From Kangiellaceae bacterium (lineage in GTDB: Bacteria > Pseudomonadota > Gammaproteobacteria > Enterobacterales > Kangiellaceae): a DNA stretch of 33,743 nucleotides. Below are positions 17,253 to 26,634 of the stretch, piece after piece (the stretch's first letter is position 1; the number at the start of each line of letters is the position of its first letter). The stretch is taken from the NCBI GenBank assembly GCA_016743995.1, contig JADGFG010000031.1, positions 1 through 33,743 of the forward strand, in the 5' to 3' direction. The translations under genes and the position numbers were made by a program. A model generated the notes under the pieces. That model ran no database searches and was not told where the DNA came from. It worked only from the letters and a program-made list of their open reading frames with translations.

Positions 17253-18074
17253 ATGAAGGAAAGCACCACCTACGACATCATCATCATTGGCTTGTCGAAG
17301 ATAGAAAGCGACATACTCAGCTGTATTTTTAAGAGCGCTGGAAACAATTCCGGAGTCGAGTTTCGGTTGGTATCTGGAAAGCATTCTGAAAATGCAAATT
17401 TTGCAATTGTTAATTCAGACAACCCTCAGGTTGTCAGAAAATGGAGAGTATGGAATGCTCGTTCAAAGCCTATTTATTCAATCTATGCTTTTCAAAAAAA
17501 GCCACCAGTAAATGCACAGTCTACCATTGCAAAACCATTTAACCCAGACTCAGTTATAGCCTGTTTGCAACAAGCCGTTTATAAAGCCTATGGAGAAGTC
17601 CCTCACTTTGAAATTAGTGAACACTCAGAAAATACGAATAGCCAACAGTTACAAACAATGAGAAATAATACAAGACACTCCTCCGTTTCAGCACTGGTAG
17701 TCGATGACTGTGCGACAATACTCAAGTCAATGGAACTTCAACTTAACCTTCTTGAAATTAAATCAGACTGTGTGAGTTCAGGTGAAGAAGCTCTTTTAAA
17801 TATTTCAAGAAAACGATACGACTTGATTTTCCTGGATATTGTTTTACCTGGAGTTGACGGATATGAAGTCTGCAAAATAATAAAACAAAACCCACTGCAA
17901 AGTAATACGCCTGTCTGTATGCTCACAGGCAAATCCAATATGTTCAATGTTGTTAGAGGAAAACTTGCCGGTTGTGATAAATACATTACCAAACCGGCAA
18001 AATCACAAGAATTATCCGACGCGATATTAAAAATGCTAAACATAACTTCCTTTAATCAACTCAAATCTGCGTAA
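17253..18074 (+). CDS. PilG-like response regulator with degenerate N-terminal receiver-like region
   Basis: A 273-residue protein. The C-terminal receiver (about 149-268) is complete: VVDDC at the acidic pocket, the phosphorylated Asp in LIFLDIVLPG, Thr in CMLTGKSN and Lys in YITKPAKS. The first ~115 residues have a similar alpha/beta rhythm (YDIIIIGL, NFAIVNSD, STIAKPFNPDSVIACL) but lack the acidic pocket and phospho-Asp, so they look like a degenerate receiver or a partner-binding domain. Residues 116-148 are a linker. There is no output domain, as in PilG, so it probably acts by protein contacts. It is first in the operon, 51 nt before the PilH-like gene. AGAGGCG precedes the ATG. Pseudomonas PilG lacks this N-terminal part (about 135 residues). 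Confidence 0.85.
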   Translation: MKESTTYDIIIIGLSKIESDILSCIFKSAGNNSGVEFRLVSGKHSENANFAIVNSDNPQVVRKWRVWNARSKPIYSIYAFQKKPPVNAQSTIAKPFNPDSVIACLQQAVYKAYGEVPHFEISEHSENTNSQQLQTMRNNTRHSSVSALVVDDCATILKSMELQLNLLEIKSDCVSSGEEALLNISRKRYDLIFLDIVLPGVDGYEVCKIIKQNPLQSNTPVCMLTGKSNMFNVVRGKLAGCDKYITKPAKSQELSDAILKMLNITSFNQLKSA

Positions 18075-18125
18075 GAATACTAAACATCATATAAAACAAA
18101 ATCACAGACTAATGAGGACACAAAA

Positions 18126-18485
18126 ATGGCAAAGATATTAATTGTTGACGACTCAAAAACTGAAAGAGAGAATCTCTATCAAATTATTACCGACGCCGGT
18201 TTCCAGGCCGACATTGCCTGCAGCGGAGAAGAAGCTGTTGAACAAATCAGAAAAAACAAACCCAATCTTGTTTTTCTTGACATCGTGATGAATGATTTGG
18301 ATGGTTTTAAAGTTTGCAGAAATATACAAACAGATGACAGTATAAAAGACACCAGTATTATTTTTGTAACCAGCAAATCAGAAAAAGCGGATAAACGTTG
18401 GGGCGAGATGCTTGGTGCGAAGGCTTATATTACCAAACCTTACTCTGCAGACCAAATCGTTGATTCCTTAAAGAACTTTACCTGA
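18126..18485 (+). CDS. pilH: PilH-like single-domain response regulator
   Basis: A 119-residue stand-alone receiver. The acidic pair is in VDDS, the phospho-Asp in LVFLDIVMND, the Thr in FVTSKSEKADKRWG and the Lys in AYITKPYSADQ. The stretch after the Thr resembles PilH of type IV pili systems. It would be phosphorylated by the CheA-like kinase encoded downstream and act as an output or phosphate sink. The stop codon overlaps the next start by one base (TGATG), so translation of the two is coupled. GAGGA lies before the ATG. The assignment to PilH rests on gene order plus the receiver sequence. Confidence 0.85.
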   Translation: MAKILIVDDSKTERENLYQIITDAGFQADIACSGEEAVEQIRKNKPNLVFLDIVMNDLDGFKVCRNIQTDDSIKDTSIIFVTSKSEKADKRWGEMLGAKAYITKPYSADQIVDSLKNFT

Positions 18486-19063
18486 TGACTCAATTTAAAA
18501 ATCGATCAACAGAACCAGATTCTGAACAATTTATTTTACCCAGTGAAGCGCTTGCTCGCCCATTTGCATTTACCTCAGGCTCGTCGTTTGACGCAGCGCC
18601 TGATGCAGGCAAAAACAACAGTGTTGATAACTCCAAATTGTTTAACAGCTTTCAGGTCAAAAATATAAACCTGTTGTTCAATGTCAGAATAAGCTGTCAG
18701 GTATGTCTTGCCAGTAAAATTTATCCCATGCCAAATTCAGCCTACGCAATGTCCGGAGTCTGTAGCTACAAAGGAAGTATTGTTCCCGTTTTTAGCATAC
18801 ACCGATTTATTTTTGATGAACCATTAAGCAGCAGCAATCAGTTCTACTTACTTATTTTTGGTGGCGAAAACTCTTACATTGCTGTTTATAGTGATTCCTT
18901 GCCTAAGAAAATCAGCTTTACTGAAAGTCAGATCAGAGCTAATTCAATTGAAGTCAATAACAAGCTAAACAGTTCAATTAAAAACACCTATAAAGATTCA
19001 AATGGCGGAGTATGGTTTGAACTCGACGCATATAACTTTTTTAATAAAATCTCAAATCATTAA
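18485..19063 (+). CDS. pilI: PilI-like CheW-domain adaptor
   Basis: A 192-residue protein with a CheW-type beta fold over about residues 55-185 (NLLFNVRISCQVCLASKIYPMPNS, then SGVCSYKGSIVPVFSIHRFIF, then LLIFGGENSYIAVYSDSLPKKI). CheW proteins link chemoreceptors to the CheA kinase. The glycine-containing SYKGSIVPVFSI strand is the best family signature. The first ~50 residues, EALARPFAF included, resemble the N-terminal tail of PilI proteins. It overlaps the PilH-like gene by one base and is followed 47 nt later by the receptor gene, before which the 10-mer ACAGGTAAAA occurs twice (19082 and 19097). Confidence 0.8.
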   Translation: MTQFKNRSTEPDSEQFILPSEALARPFAFTSGSSFDAAPDAGKNNSVDNSKLFNSFQVKNINLLFNVRISCQVCLASKIYPMPNSAYAMSGVCSYKGSIVPVFSIHRFIFDEPLSSSNQFYLLIFGGENSYIAVYSDSLPKKISFTESQIRANSIEVNNKLNSSIKNTYKDSNGGVWFELDAYNFFNKISNH

Positions 19064-19110
19064 CCGCTAATTGTTATTAATACAGGTAAAATTCAAACAG
19101 GTAAAAGGCT

Positions 19111-21654
19111 ATGAAACTGCGACAAAAACTGGTGCTCGGAGCACTTTCTATAACTATTGTACCAGTTATTCTGGTCTCCGTATTTTTAGATAACATTTCT
19201 TTTAATACTGGTCGAGCTTCTCTGGAAGAACAGGCGCGAAACCAACTGGTATCAGTTAGAGATGCCAGAAAATCGCAGCTCAATGTTTATCTTAACAGCT
19301 TGCAAAATCAGGTGAAAACATTTTCAAATAATCTGATGGTTATTCAGGCCTCCAATGAGTTCACCAATAACTTTAACAGCTTCCGTGAGCAGGCTACAGG
19401 AGCGGGAAAAATATCTGATGAACAACTGAGAGATTTTCGAGCTGGTTTGCAAAACTACTATACCTCAGATTTTAGTAATGAATTTACCGCAAGAAATACC
19501 GGGGACGCACCAGATATGAGCAAGTTTTTGCTACCTCTTGACAATGACAGTATTGCACTCCAGTACCACTATATATCCGCTAACCCAGAACCCCTGGGAC
19601 AAAAAGACAACCTGGTATCCGCCGCCGACAAATCTGATTACTCCAGGTCTCACAAGAAATTTCATCCTCACATCAGAGATTATCTTAAAACACTTGGCTA
19701 CTACGATATTTTCCTGGTTAACCCAAAAAGTGGAGACGTTGTTTACTCAGTATTTAAAGAGCTAGATTATACGACCTCTCTGATTAACGGCCCTTATGCA
19801 GACACCGGACTTGGTAGAGCATTTCAAAAAGCTAACCGCCTGACTGATCCTGACGCTGTTGTTTTTGAAGACTTTGCTGAATACCTTCCCTCTTATAATG
19901 ACCAGGCCGTATTCATTGCATCTCCCATTTTTGAGAACGGAGAAAAAACGGGCATATTGATCTTCCAGGCCCCCATTGCTACGATTAATCAAATTATGAC
20001 CGTCAATCAACAATGGGTCGAAAATGGGCTGGGGGCAACCGGTGAAACTTATATCGTCGGTTCAGATAATCTGATTAGAAATGATAGTCGCTTTCTGATA
20101 GAAAACAAAAATGAATATGTCGCTGCATTAAAAGCCTCAAAGCTTGATAAGCAAATTATTGAAAGTATTCAGACCAAAAATACAAGTATTGGACTACAAA
20201 CCATTTCTACCCCTGGCACTCAGGCAGCCATGTTAAACAAAACGGGATTTGATGAATTCAACGACTATCGTGGCGTGCCAGTTCTATCGGCTTACACTCA
20301 TCTGGATTTTTTGGGCACTAAATGGGCGATACTGGCCGAAATCGATCAAAGTGAAGCATTCGCTGCCACACTTGTGTTAAGAAACTCAATCAGAAACGCA
20401 GCTATCTTAATTGGTATAATCGTATTGGCACTCAGTGGTGGAGCTGCCTGGTTTCTGGTAAAAGCGCTGGTCAAACCGGTAAAAAATCTTGAAAATACGG
20501 TACTCAAAGTATCCGAAGGAGACTTTTCAGCAAGAGCCAGCGTTTCCTCCAGTGATGAACTGGGAACTTTAGCACAAACATTAAATAATCTATTGGACGA
20601 ACGGATTTCTTCGTTAGCAGAAACCGAGCGAAAAAATGATAAGCTCAACGAATCAATCATTCAATTGCTGGAAGGAACCATGCATCTGTCTGAACGCGAT
20701 CTAACCACCAGACTACCCGTTTCTGAAGATGTTACCGGCCCGCTGTCTGATGCAATAGCTCAGGTGGTTGAAGCAATCAGTGAGGTGTTGCATCAAGTCA
20801 ACGATATTGCACTCACAGTCGAAAACTCTTCCAATAACGTTAAATCACTATCTGACCTGGTATCCTCTTCTGCAGAAGACGAATTTGTTCTATTAGAAAA
20901 TTCTTCACAACGTCTCGTCAAAGCAACCAGCGCGATGAAAATCAATGCAGAGTTAGCTTCCGAATGCAATAATTTAACCGGAGACATGTCTAGCATGGTT
21001 GGCTCTGCTACCAGCGCAGTCAATAAAACAATTGATAGTATGGCTGATATACGAGCCAATATTCATGAAACAGAAAAGCGAATAAAAAGACTTGGTGAAC
21101 GTTCTCAGGAAATTAACAATGTCGTTGGTATTATCAATAATATTGCAGAAAAAACACATGTACTTGCACTAAATGCCAGCATGCAGGCAGCAGCAGCAGG
21201 CGAAGAAGGACGTGCGTTCTCTGTCATAGCAGATGAAGTGCAAAGACTGGCGGAAAGTGCTCGTTCGGCCACGGCTCAAATTACTTCTCTTGTTGATAAT
21301 ATCCAGGTAGAAACCTCTGATACCTCTGAAACAATGGGGAATACCATCTCCAAAGTTATTGAAGGTGCTCAGCTGGTTGAAGAAGCAGGCACTCAGATGG
21401 ACAAAACAACAAATACAGCCAATCAGCTGATGACCAAAGTTCGTTCAATCTCTGAGTCCTGTAATAATCAGTCGCAGGTCAGCAACGACCTTAAAAATCG
21501 TTCTCTGAAACTTCAGGAAAGCGCCCGTGAAACCCAGACCAAACTCAAACAACAAAATAACGAAACGGTCAGCCTTGTTGATAACTCCGAAAAACTACTT
21601 AATTCTGTCAGGTTGTTCAAATTACCAGAACGCGCTCGAGCAGCTAATCAGTAG
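19111..21654 (+). CDS. Methyl-accepting chemotaxis protein with large periplasmic Cache-like sensor (PilJ position)
   Basis: An 847-residue membrane receptor. TM1 is about residues 8-28 and TM2 about 430-452. The ~400-residue periplasmic part looks like a Cache sensor: a long N-terminal helix, then GYYDIFLVNPKSGDVVYSV and QAVFIASPIFENGEKTGILIFQAP. A HAMP domain (about 452-505, KPVKNLENTVLKVSEGDFSAR) and a second HAMP-like linker follow. The signalling hairpin tip is HVLALNASMQAAAAGEEGRAFSVIADEVQRLAE (around 682-714), with the AGEEGR form typical of receptors. It occupies the pilJ position between the CheW and CheA genes, but its sensor is much larger than that of Pseudomonas PilJ. The ligand is unknown. 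Predicted methylation sites cannot be judged by eye, and no CheR or CheB is encoded nearby. Confidence 0.88.
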   Translation: MKLRQKLVLGALSITIVPVILVSVFLDNISFNTGRASLEEQARNQLVSVRDARKSQLNVYLNSLQNQVKTFSNNLMVIQASNEFTNNFNSFREQATGAGKISDEQLRDFRAGLQNYYTSDFSNEFTARNTGDAPDMSKFLLPLDNDSIALQYHYISANPEPLGQKDNLVSAADKSDYSRSHKKFHPHIRDYLKTLGYYDIFLVNPKSGDVVYSVFKELDYTTSLINGPYADTGLGRAFQKANRLTDPDAVVFEDFAEYLPSYNDQAVFIASPIFENGEKTGILIFQAPIATINQIMTVNQQWVENGLGATGETYIVGSDNLIRNDSRFLIENKNEYVAALKASKLDKQIIESIQTKNTSIGLQTISTPGTQAAMLNKTGFDEFNDYRGVPVLSAYTHLDFLGTKWAILAEIDQSEAFAATLVLRNSIRNAAILIGIIVLALSGGAAWFLVKALVKPVKNLENTVLKVSEGDFSARASVSSSDELGTLAQTLNNLLDERISSLAETERKNDKLNESIIQLLEGTMHLSERDLTTRLPVSEDVTGPLSDAIAQVVEAISEVLHQVNDIALTVENSSNNVKSLSDLVSSSAEDEFVLLENSSQRLVKATSAMKINAELASECNNLTGDMSSMVGSATSAVNKTIDSMADIRANIHETEKRIKRLGERSQEINNVVGIINNIAEKTHVLALNASMQAAAAGEEGRAFSVIADEVQRLAESARSATAQITSLVDNIQVETSDTSETMGNTISKVIEGAQLVEEAGTQMDKTTNTANQLMTKVRSISESCNNQSQVSNDLKNRSLKLQESARETQTKLKQQNNETVSLVDNSEKLLNSVRLFKLPERARAANQ

Positions 21655-21704
21655 ATTTCATTCTGTTAAGACAAAGGTAATGATAATTTGAAACATAAGT
21701 GGTT

Positions 21705-24700
21705 ATGAGTATGTTAAATAACGAGCAACAAATGGTCTATGCAGAAAACATGCAAACGTTACTGTGGAGACTGCAAAATTATATTAATGACTTATCTCTT
21801 ACGCTGGTAAATATTACTGACAATGAGAAATCTGACATATTATCAGCTTATTATCTGACGCTTAGCGAGCTAAAAGGGTTATGTAAAACCACTAACTATA
21901 GTTTTGCATCGATTATCTGCCAGTATATTTTAAGTAATATCCTGTCTCTGAAAGATTCCAGAAGCGCGATAACCGTTGCTCAACTTAGATTACTATTTGA
22001 ATGGCCGGCGGCCTTATCGAGGGTATTTCAATATCCAGGCTCAAAAGAAGAGTCAGACAAATTACTTTCACTCATTACTGCGTCAGCATGGATTGACCCG
22101 CTGAAACCGGAGTTACATGATCTGATTAAAAAGCGACTAAAAAAATATGCCGAAAAAAATATACCGGCCTTCTACGAGTGCCATAAAACGCTCTCCTCGG
22201 ATTATCAGTATAAAATAGCGGAAAAAAAAGATATCAAAAATAATGAAAAAAGCCATGAATATAAATCACAGAATAACCAGAGAATACAGCCTGTAATAAC
22301 AAACAAAATAGAACACCCAACTTTCGACGAAGAAGAATTGTATGTCAAAGTTGAAGAAGTCTTAAAGACTAAAGATCCATTAATCACCAATAACAATTCA
22401 AGAATTGAGCTATCGACTGAACTGGAACTGAATCCAGATGGATTTGATATTCTTCAGGAAAATCAAACTTCTGACAGATTTAATTCTGTCGACAATGATA
22501 TTGATATCGCTGAAGATATCAATCTGGAGGATTTAATGGCTTTCGGAGAAGATCCAGAGACCAGCTGTAGCTCTCCTGTTGATGCTGACATATCAGTTCC
22601 AGAAGAAATTAAAGAGCCTGAAAAAAAGAACAAATTGTACTTTTTCTTTAAGGAAATTGCTGATTATATTGAGGAGTTAAATACAAATACCTCTCAAATT
22701 AAAAGTGCGGAAAATGAAGAGATTTTTAGAACCCCACAGAAAAATTCGATTGAAATATGCGACAAAATTGCATCAGCAACAGAAATAATGGACCTTTATG
22801 GAAGCTTATGGTTTTTTAAAAACTTGAAGAATGAATTCGAGCAGCTGTCGTACTCTCAGTTAGATAAGTTAAAATCCATTACCGAACAAATTTCAAACTC
22901 AATTGAATATTACAAGAATTACGTCAGGTTACAGCGAGAAAGTGACTTACTATCGTTAATGCAGCATTTATTAGTGATCAAATTTAATCAACTCGATGAA
23001 TCAGAAATTGAGATTTCATCAGAGTTGTTTTGCAAAGAACTCGAGGAAGCCACACAAACGACTAAAATCAATAATCAGAACAACGCCGACCTCACTGATG
23101 CTAACTTGTCATTGCCGGAAGATGCCCAGCCAGGTCTCACCGAAATGTTTCTTCAGGAAACCCCGGGACACATCGAGGAACTTACTGAAAATCTGGTGAA
23201 TTATAGCAATGCGCCAGACAATAAAAACCACCTGATTTCTGCACAACGTAATGTTCATACCATAAAAGGTGCCGCTGCAACAATTGGCATTAGTGGTCTG
23301 GTTAATATCACGCATCTTTTTGAAGACCTGCTAGGCTATCTTACGGAAATAACTGAACCGTTTTCAGCACCTGTTATCAACTTTATTCTACATGTAACTG
23401 ACAACCTGGCCGAAGCTTCAGAGTTTTTATGTGGTACAGGTAATGCGCCAGAACAATTTCAATTAACATTACAACAATTAAATAAAATAAATGAAAAATA
23501 TATGGAAGGAGTACCAGTTACCCAATCGATAGAGCTGATTTATTCGAATGTGGAACCGCCTATTGCAGTCATAGATGAACCAGCCAGAAATGAACCTGTC
23601 ATACCTGACAAATCAGCAGAGCAATCCGATCATTCTGATACACCCACAATCAATAAAGACAACATTACATCCGAGAAAAAGCAAGAACCAGCCAGTGCTA
23701 ATGAGTCAAAAACAGATGCAACTCCGCAAACAAAAGGACAACGTGAACATGCATCAGTTATACGTGTCGCAAAAAACGAACTGGAAACAATATTAAAGGT
23801 CATTGGTGAAACCACAGTCACTCAGGGGCATTTCGATGACGAATACAAACACCTGAAAAATCATCATCGAGACCTCAATCAACTAACCAGCAGCCTACAG
23901 CAAACTGTTTTTAATTTTGAAAACTATATTGATATACAGGCTGTCAGTGATACTGAACGCACACAATTACTACCAAAACAGACAAGTGAAGAATTTGATC
24001 CGCTAGAAGTCAATCGCATGAACGAGCTACATACCTATCTCAATCAGATCGTTGAATCGATATCCGATCTAAAACAGGTTGAACAATCAATCAAAATGAG
24101 ACTAAACAGTGTAGAACATTTATTTCAACGCCAGGTGGGCCTTACAAGAAACCTTGAAAATAATGTGATGAAAACCAGAATGATTCCAGCAAAGTCAATT
24201 ATACCAAGGCTTGAACGCTGTGTCAGACAAGTTGCCAGATTACTGAATAAGAAAATTCAGCTTAATATTACTGGCCAGTCAATCAGTATTGATGTCGATG
24301 TGCTCAATATGCTTGTCGATCCATTAATACATACTCTTAGAAATGCAGTTGACCACGGTATTGAATCTATCGAAGAGAGAATAATAAAAGGAAAATCTGA
24401 TACCGGCTTAATCAATTTAAGTTTTTTACAAAAAGGTCACACAATCAAGGTTGTCTGTCAGGATGATGGAAATGGGATAGACTTTACTCGTGTAAAACAA
24501 AAACTTGTCGATAACGGAATGATAGCAAGGAATGAAAGCCTGACTGAGAAATCACTGACTCAATATTTATTGCAACCCGGTTTTTCAACCAGCGATAAAA
24601 TCACCTCAACCTCAGGACGAGGTGTCGGCATGGATATTGTTTCTCAAAAAATATCTGAGTCTGGAGGTTTCATTGAAATTGACTCCACGCAAAACGCTGG

Positions 24701-25574
24701 CTGCAAAATCACCATGACACTCCCCATTACAATGGTGTCACAACATGTACTCGTTACTACCGTTAATCAACGACTTTATGCTATCCCTACCAGTACGTTA
24801 GTGCAAATCTTTGCTCCTATGGCTGGGGAGTTTAAAATGATTGGAGATAATCTTAATTTTTGTTATGCCGATGAAAACTATTCCATTCACCGTTTATCCG
24901 ATTACCTGGGGATTGATGAGGCCCAGCCAGATGTAAATGTTCAGGAGAAACCTGGATTTATCGTAAAAACAGACATGGGTAATAAAGCAATCTTTGTTGA
25001 TGAAGTACTTAACTGCCGAGATATTGTACTCAAAAAATTTGGAAGCTATCTACCACACCTGAAAGGCGTTCATGGTGCAGCTTCTCTCGGAGATGGTCAG
25101 ATAATTGCCGTACTTGAAATTAACGATTTATTACGCTCAGGAAACAGTATCCAGAAATTTAAATCAACAGAAAAATTACTGATTACCGACAACATTGCTA
25201 CCGCAACAAAAGTCCTCATTGTAGAAGACTCGTTAAGTACAAGGCGAATGCTGGAACAACTAGTCAGCGATGCCGGTTATGAGGTAAAAACTGCCATTGA
25301 CGGTATTGAAGCAGTTCAAAGCTTAAAAAAATGGATACCCGATATCATATTATCTGACCTTGAACTACCTCGCCTGAATGGACTGGAACTCACTTCGCAC
25401 ATTCGAGCACGTGAAGAACTGGCACACATTCCGTTAATAATGATTACCTCTCGCTATACAGAAAAACACAAAGAACATGCAAAAAAAGTGGGAGTAACAC
25501 ATTACCTGACCAAGCCTTTTTCTGAGAACGACGTAATATCACATATCGAAAAATCAACCCGAGTATCTGCCTGA
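21705..25574 (+). CDS. chpA: ChpA/PilL-like hybrid CheA histidine kinase with C-terminal receiver
   Basis: About 1290 residues; numbering here is from GTG 21699. ATG 21705 or 21711 are likelier starts, but no Shine-Dalgarno decides. The N-terminal ~160 residues are helical and recall the FimL-like start of ChpA. A degenerate Hpt-like helical segment lacking a histidine lies at about 320-440. The single clear Hpt has the phospho-acceptor H520 in HTIKGAAATIG. A P3 dimerisation part (about 690-830) is followed by the ATPase core: N882 in RNAVDHGIE, DDGNGID, and GRGVGMDIV. A CheW-like domain comes next (about 1010-1130), then a receiver with phospho-Asp D1220 (LSDLELPRLNG) and Lys in YLTKPF. Pseudomonas ChpA is nearly twice as long and has many Hpt domains. 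The stop overlaps the next start by one base (TGATG). Confidence 0.9.
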   Translation: MSMLNNEQQMVYAENMQTLLWRLQNYINDLSLTLVNITDNEKSDILSAYYLTLSELKGLCKTTNYSFASIICQYILSNILSLKDSRSAITVAQLRLLFEWPAALSRVFQYPGSKEESDKLLSLITASAWIDPLKPELHDLIKKRLKKYAEKNIPAFYECHKTLSSDYQYKIAEKKDIKNNEKSHEYKSQNNQRIQPVITNKIEHPTFDEEELYVKVEEVLKTKDPLITNNNSRIELSTELELNPDGFDILQENQTSDRFNSVDNDIDIAEDINLEDLMAFGEDPETSCSSPVDADISVPEEIKEPEKKNKLYFFFKEIADYIEELNTNTSQIKSAENEEIFRTPQKNSIEICDKIASATEIMDLYGSLWFFKNLKNEFEQLSYSQLDKLKSITEQISNSIEYYKNYVRLQRESDLLSLMQHLLVIKFNQLDESEIEISSELFCKELEEATQTTKINNQNNADLTDANLSLPEDAQPGLTEMFLQETPGHIEELTENLVNYSNAPDNKNHLISAQRNVHTIKGAAATIGISGLVNITHLFEDLLGYLTEITEPFSAPVINFILHVTDNLAEASEFLCGTGNAPEQFQLTLQQLNKINEKYMEGVPVTQSIELIYSNVEPPIAVIDEPARNEPVIPDKSAEQSDHSDTPTINKDNITSEKKQEPASANESKTDATPQTKGQREHASVIRVAKNELETILKVIGETTVTQGHFDDEYKHLKNHHRDLNQLTSSLQQTVFNFENYIDIQAVSDTERTQLLPKQTSEEFDPLEVNRMNELHTYLNQIVESISDLKQVEQSIKMRLNSVEHLFQRQVGLTRNLENNVMKTRMIPAKSIIPRLERCVRQVARLLNKKIQLNITGQSISIDVDVLNMLVDPLIHTLRNAVDHGIESIEERIIKGKSDTGLINLSFLQKGHTIKVVCQDDGNGIDFTRVKQKLVDNGMIARNESLTEKSLTQYLLQPGFSTSDKITSTSGRGVGMDIVSQKISESGGFIEIDSTQNAGCKITMTLPITMVSQHVLVTTVNQRLYAIPTSTLVQIFAPMAGEFKMIGDNLNFCYADENYSIHRLSDYLGIDEAQPDVNVQEKPGFIVKTDMGNKAIFVDEVLNCRDIVLKKFGSYLPHLKGVHGAASLGDGQIIAVLEINDLLRSGNSIQKFKSTEKLLITDNIATATKVLIVEDSLSTRRMLEQLVSDAGYEVKTAIDGIEAVQSLKKWIPDIILSDLELPRLNGLELTSHIRAREELAHIPLIMITSRYTEKHKEHAKKVGVTHYLTKPFSENDVISHIEKSTRVSA

Positions 25575-26077
25575 TGAATACAGTAACAAACTGTCATTAC
25601 CAGAGTTCTGCTGAACCACAAACCTCTATTAATTTTGCCAACTATCAGCAGAATGACAAACAAGCACCAGAGAGGGAACTATGCCTGATACGTTGGAATA
25701 AATTCTATATCGCCATTAACTTAAACTTAATCGCTTCAATCAAACTTACAGCCGATATCATTACTCAGATAAAAAACAATCGCTCTGCTGAAATTAATCT
25801 GGCCTGTTTTAACGACAAACTGGAGCTAATCCCGCTCAGCCCGGGCACTCGCAAACGAGTTGTTGTTTTAAACCGAATCGATCGACCAGTCGGTATTTTA
25901 TGCGACGAAATATCATTCCATAAAAAAAACAATAGCGCTATTTGCACAGAAATTCCTGCTTCCATGCAAACCTCTGGCTCTCCCATTAAAAATATATTAC
26001 GCATCAACGGTATTGAATATTACGAAATAGATCTTAAAAAACTCTGCCAGCTAATTTTTAATCACACACAACATTAA
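25574..26077 (+). CDS. CheW-like adaptor, possibly ChpC
   Basis: A 167-residue protein with a weak CheW-type pattern: LCLIRWNKFYIAINLNLIASIK, then RKRVVVLNRIDRPVGILCDEISF, and a closing strand IEYYEIDLKKLCQLI. The first ~35 residues are polar and probably disordered. It overlaps the CheA-like gene by one base, so it is translationally coupled and belongs to the same system. The position fits ChpC of Pil-Chp clusters, but the sequence is too divergent to be sure of orthology. It may tune coupling between the receptor and the kinase. Confidence 0.7.
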   Translation: MNTVTNCHYQSSAEPQTSINFANYQQNDKQAPERELCLIRWNKFYIAINLNLIASIKLTADIITQIKNNRSAEINLACFNDKLELIPLSPGTRKRVVVLNRIDRPVGILCDEISFHKKNNSAICTEIPASMQTSGSPIKNILRINGIEYYEIDLKKLCQLIFNHTQH

Positions 26078-26108
26078 TACGATTAACGACGTTCTATTGG
26101 AGACGCTA

Positions 26109-26585
26109 ATGAGTCAAAACGAAGCAAAGTCAAAAGCCTGGTTACTAAAATATAACAATAACAGAGCCGTCGCCATTAGCGTGCACGCAATGCAGGAACT
26201 CATCTTTGAGCCTGAATTACAAGAGCTTCCTTATGCGCCTGATTACTGTCGACATCTGTACCATTGGAACGATCTCATCATTCCCGTGATGAACCTGACA
26301 ACGCTTATCTGTGACAAAACAGAAACATCACACCAGATACTGATTGTCGCTTTTAAACAAATAACGCAAATAAGATTTGGCGCTTTTCAGCTTAATGACA
26401 ATCCCGAGCTGATTGAGGTTTCTGACAATGATTTCTGCAGACAAGCAGAACAATCAGATTTATGGTCACAAATATCGCTCTCTTGTTTTCGTAATAAAAA
26501 CAAAGAAATCCCTATACTCGATTTGGCAAAACTATTTTTGACCCCAAATATCAAAGCAACAATAGTCAAACCAACATCACATTAA
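26109..26585 (+). CDS. Second CheW-like adaptor at the end of the chemosensory operon
   Basis: I place the start at ATG 26109 (158 residues), because TTGGAG lies just upstream at the right distance. The in-frame TTG at 26097 belongs to that Shine-Dalgarno sequence. The sequence shows a CheW-like order of strands: AWLLKYNNNRAVAISVHAMQELI, the YAPDYCRHLYHWNDLIIPVMNLTTLI segment (equivalent to the 'G..RG..IPV.DL' core, but with HW in place of RG) and a final IPILDLAKLF. It follows the previous CheW-like gene by 31 nt and is the last gene of the operon, ending 49 nt from a convergent gene. It could be a degenerate ChpC or ChpE-position protein; only the CheW fold is reasonably supported. Confidence 0.7.
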   Translation: MSQNEAKSKAWLLKYNNNRAVAISVHAMQELIFEPELQELPYAPDYCRHLYHWNDLIIPVMNLTTLICDKTETSHQILIVAFKQITQIRFGAFQLNDNPELIEVSDNDFCRQAEQSDLWSQISLSCFRNKNKEIPILDLAKLFLTPNIKATIVKPTSH

Positions 26586-26634
26586 CTGATTTTTGCTAAA
26601 CAAACTAAACATCATTTAATCCGATGACATCAAA

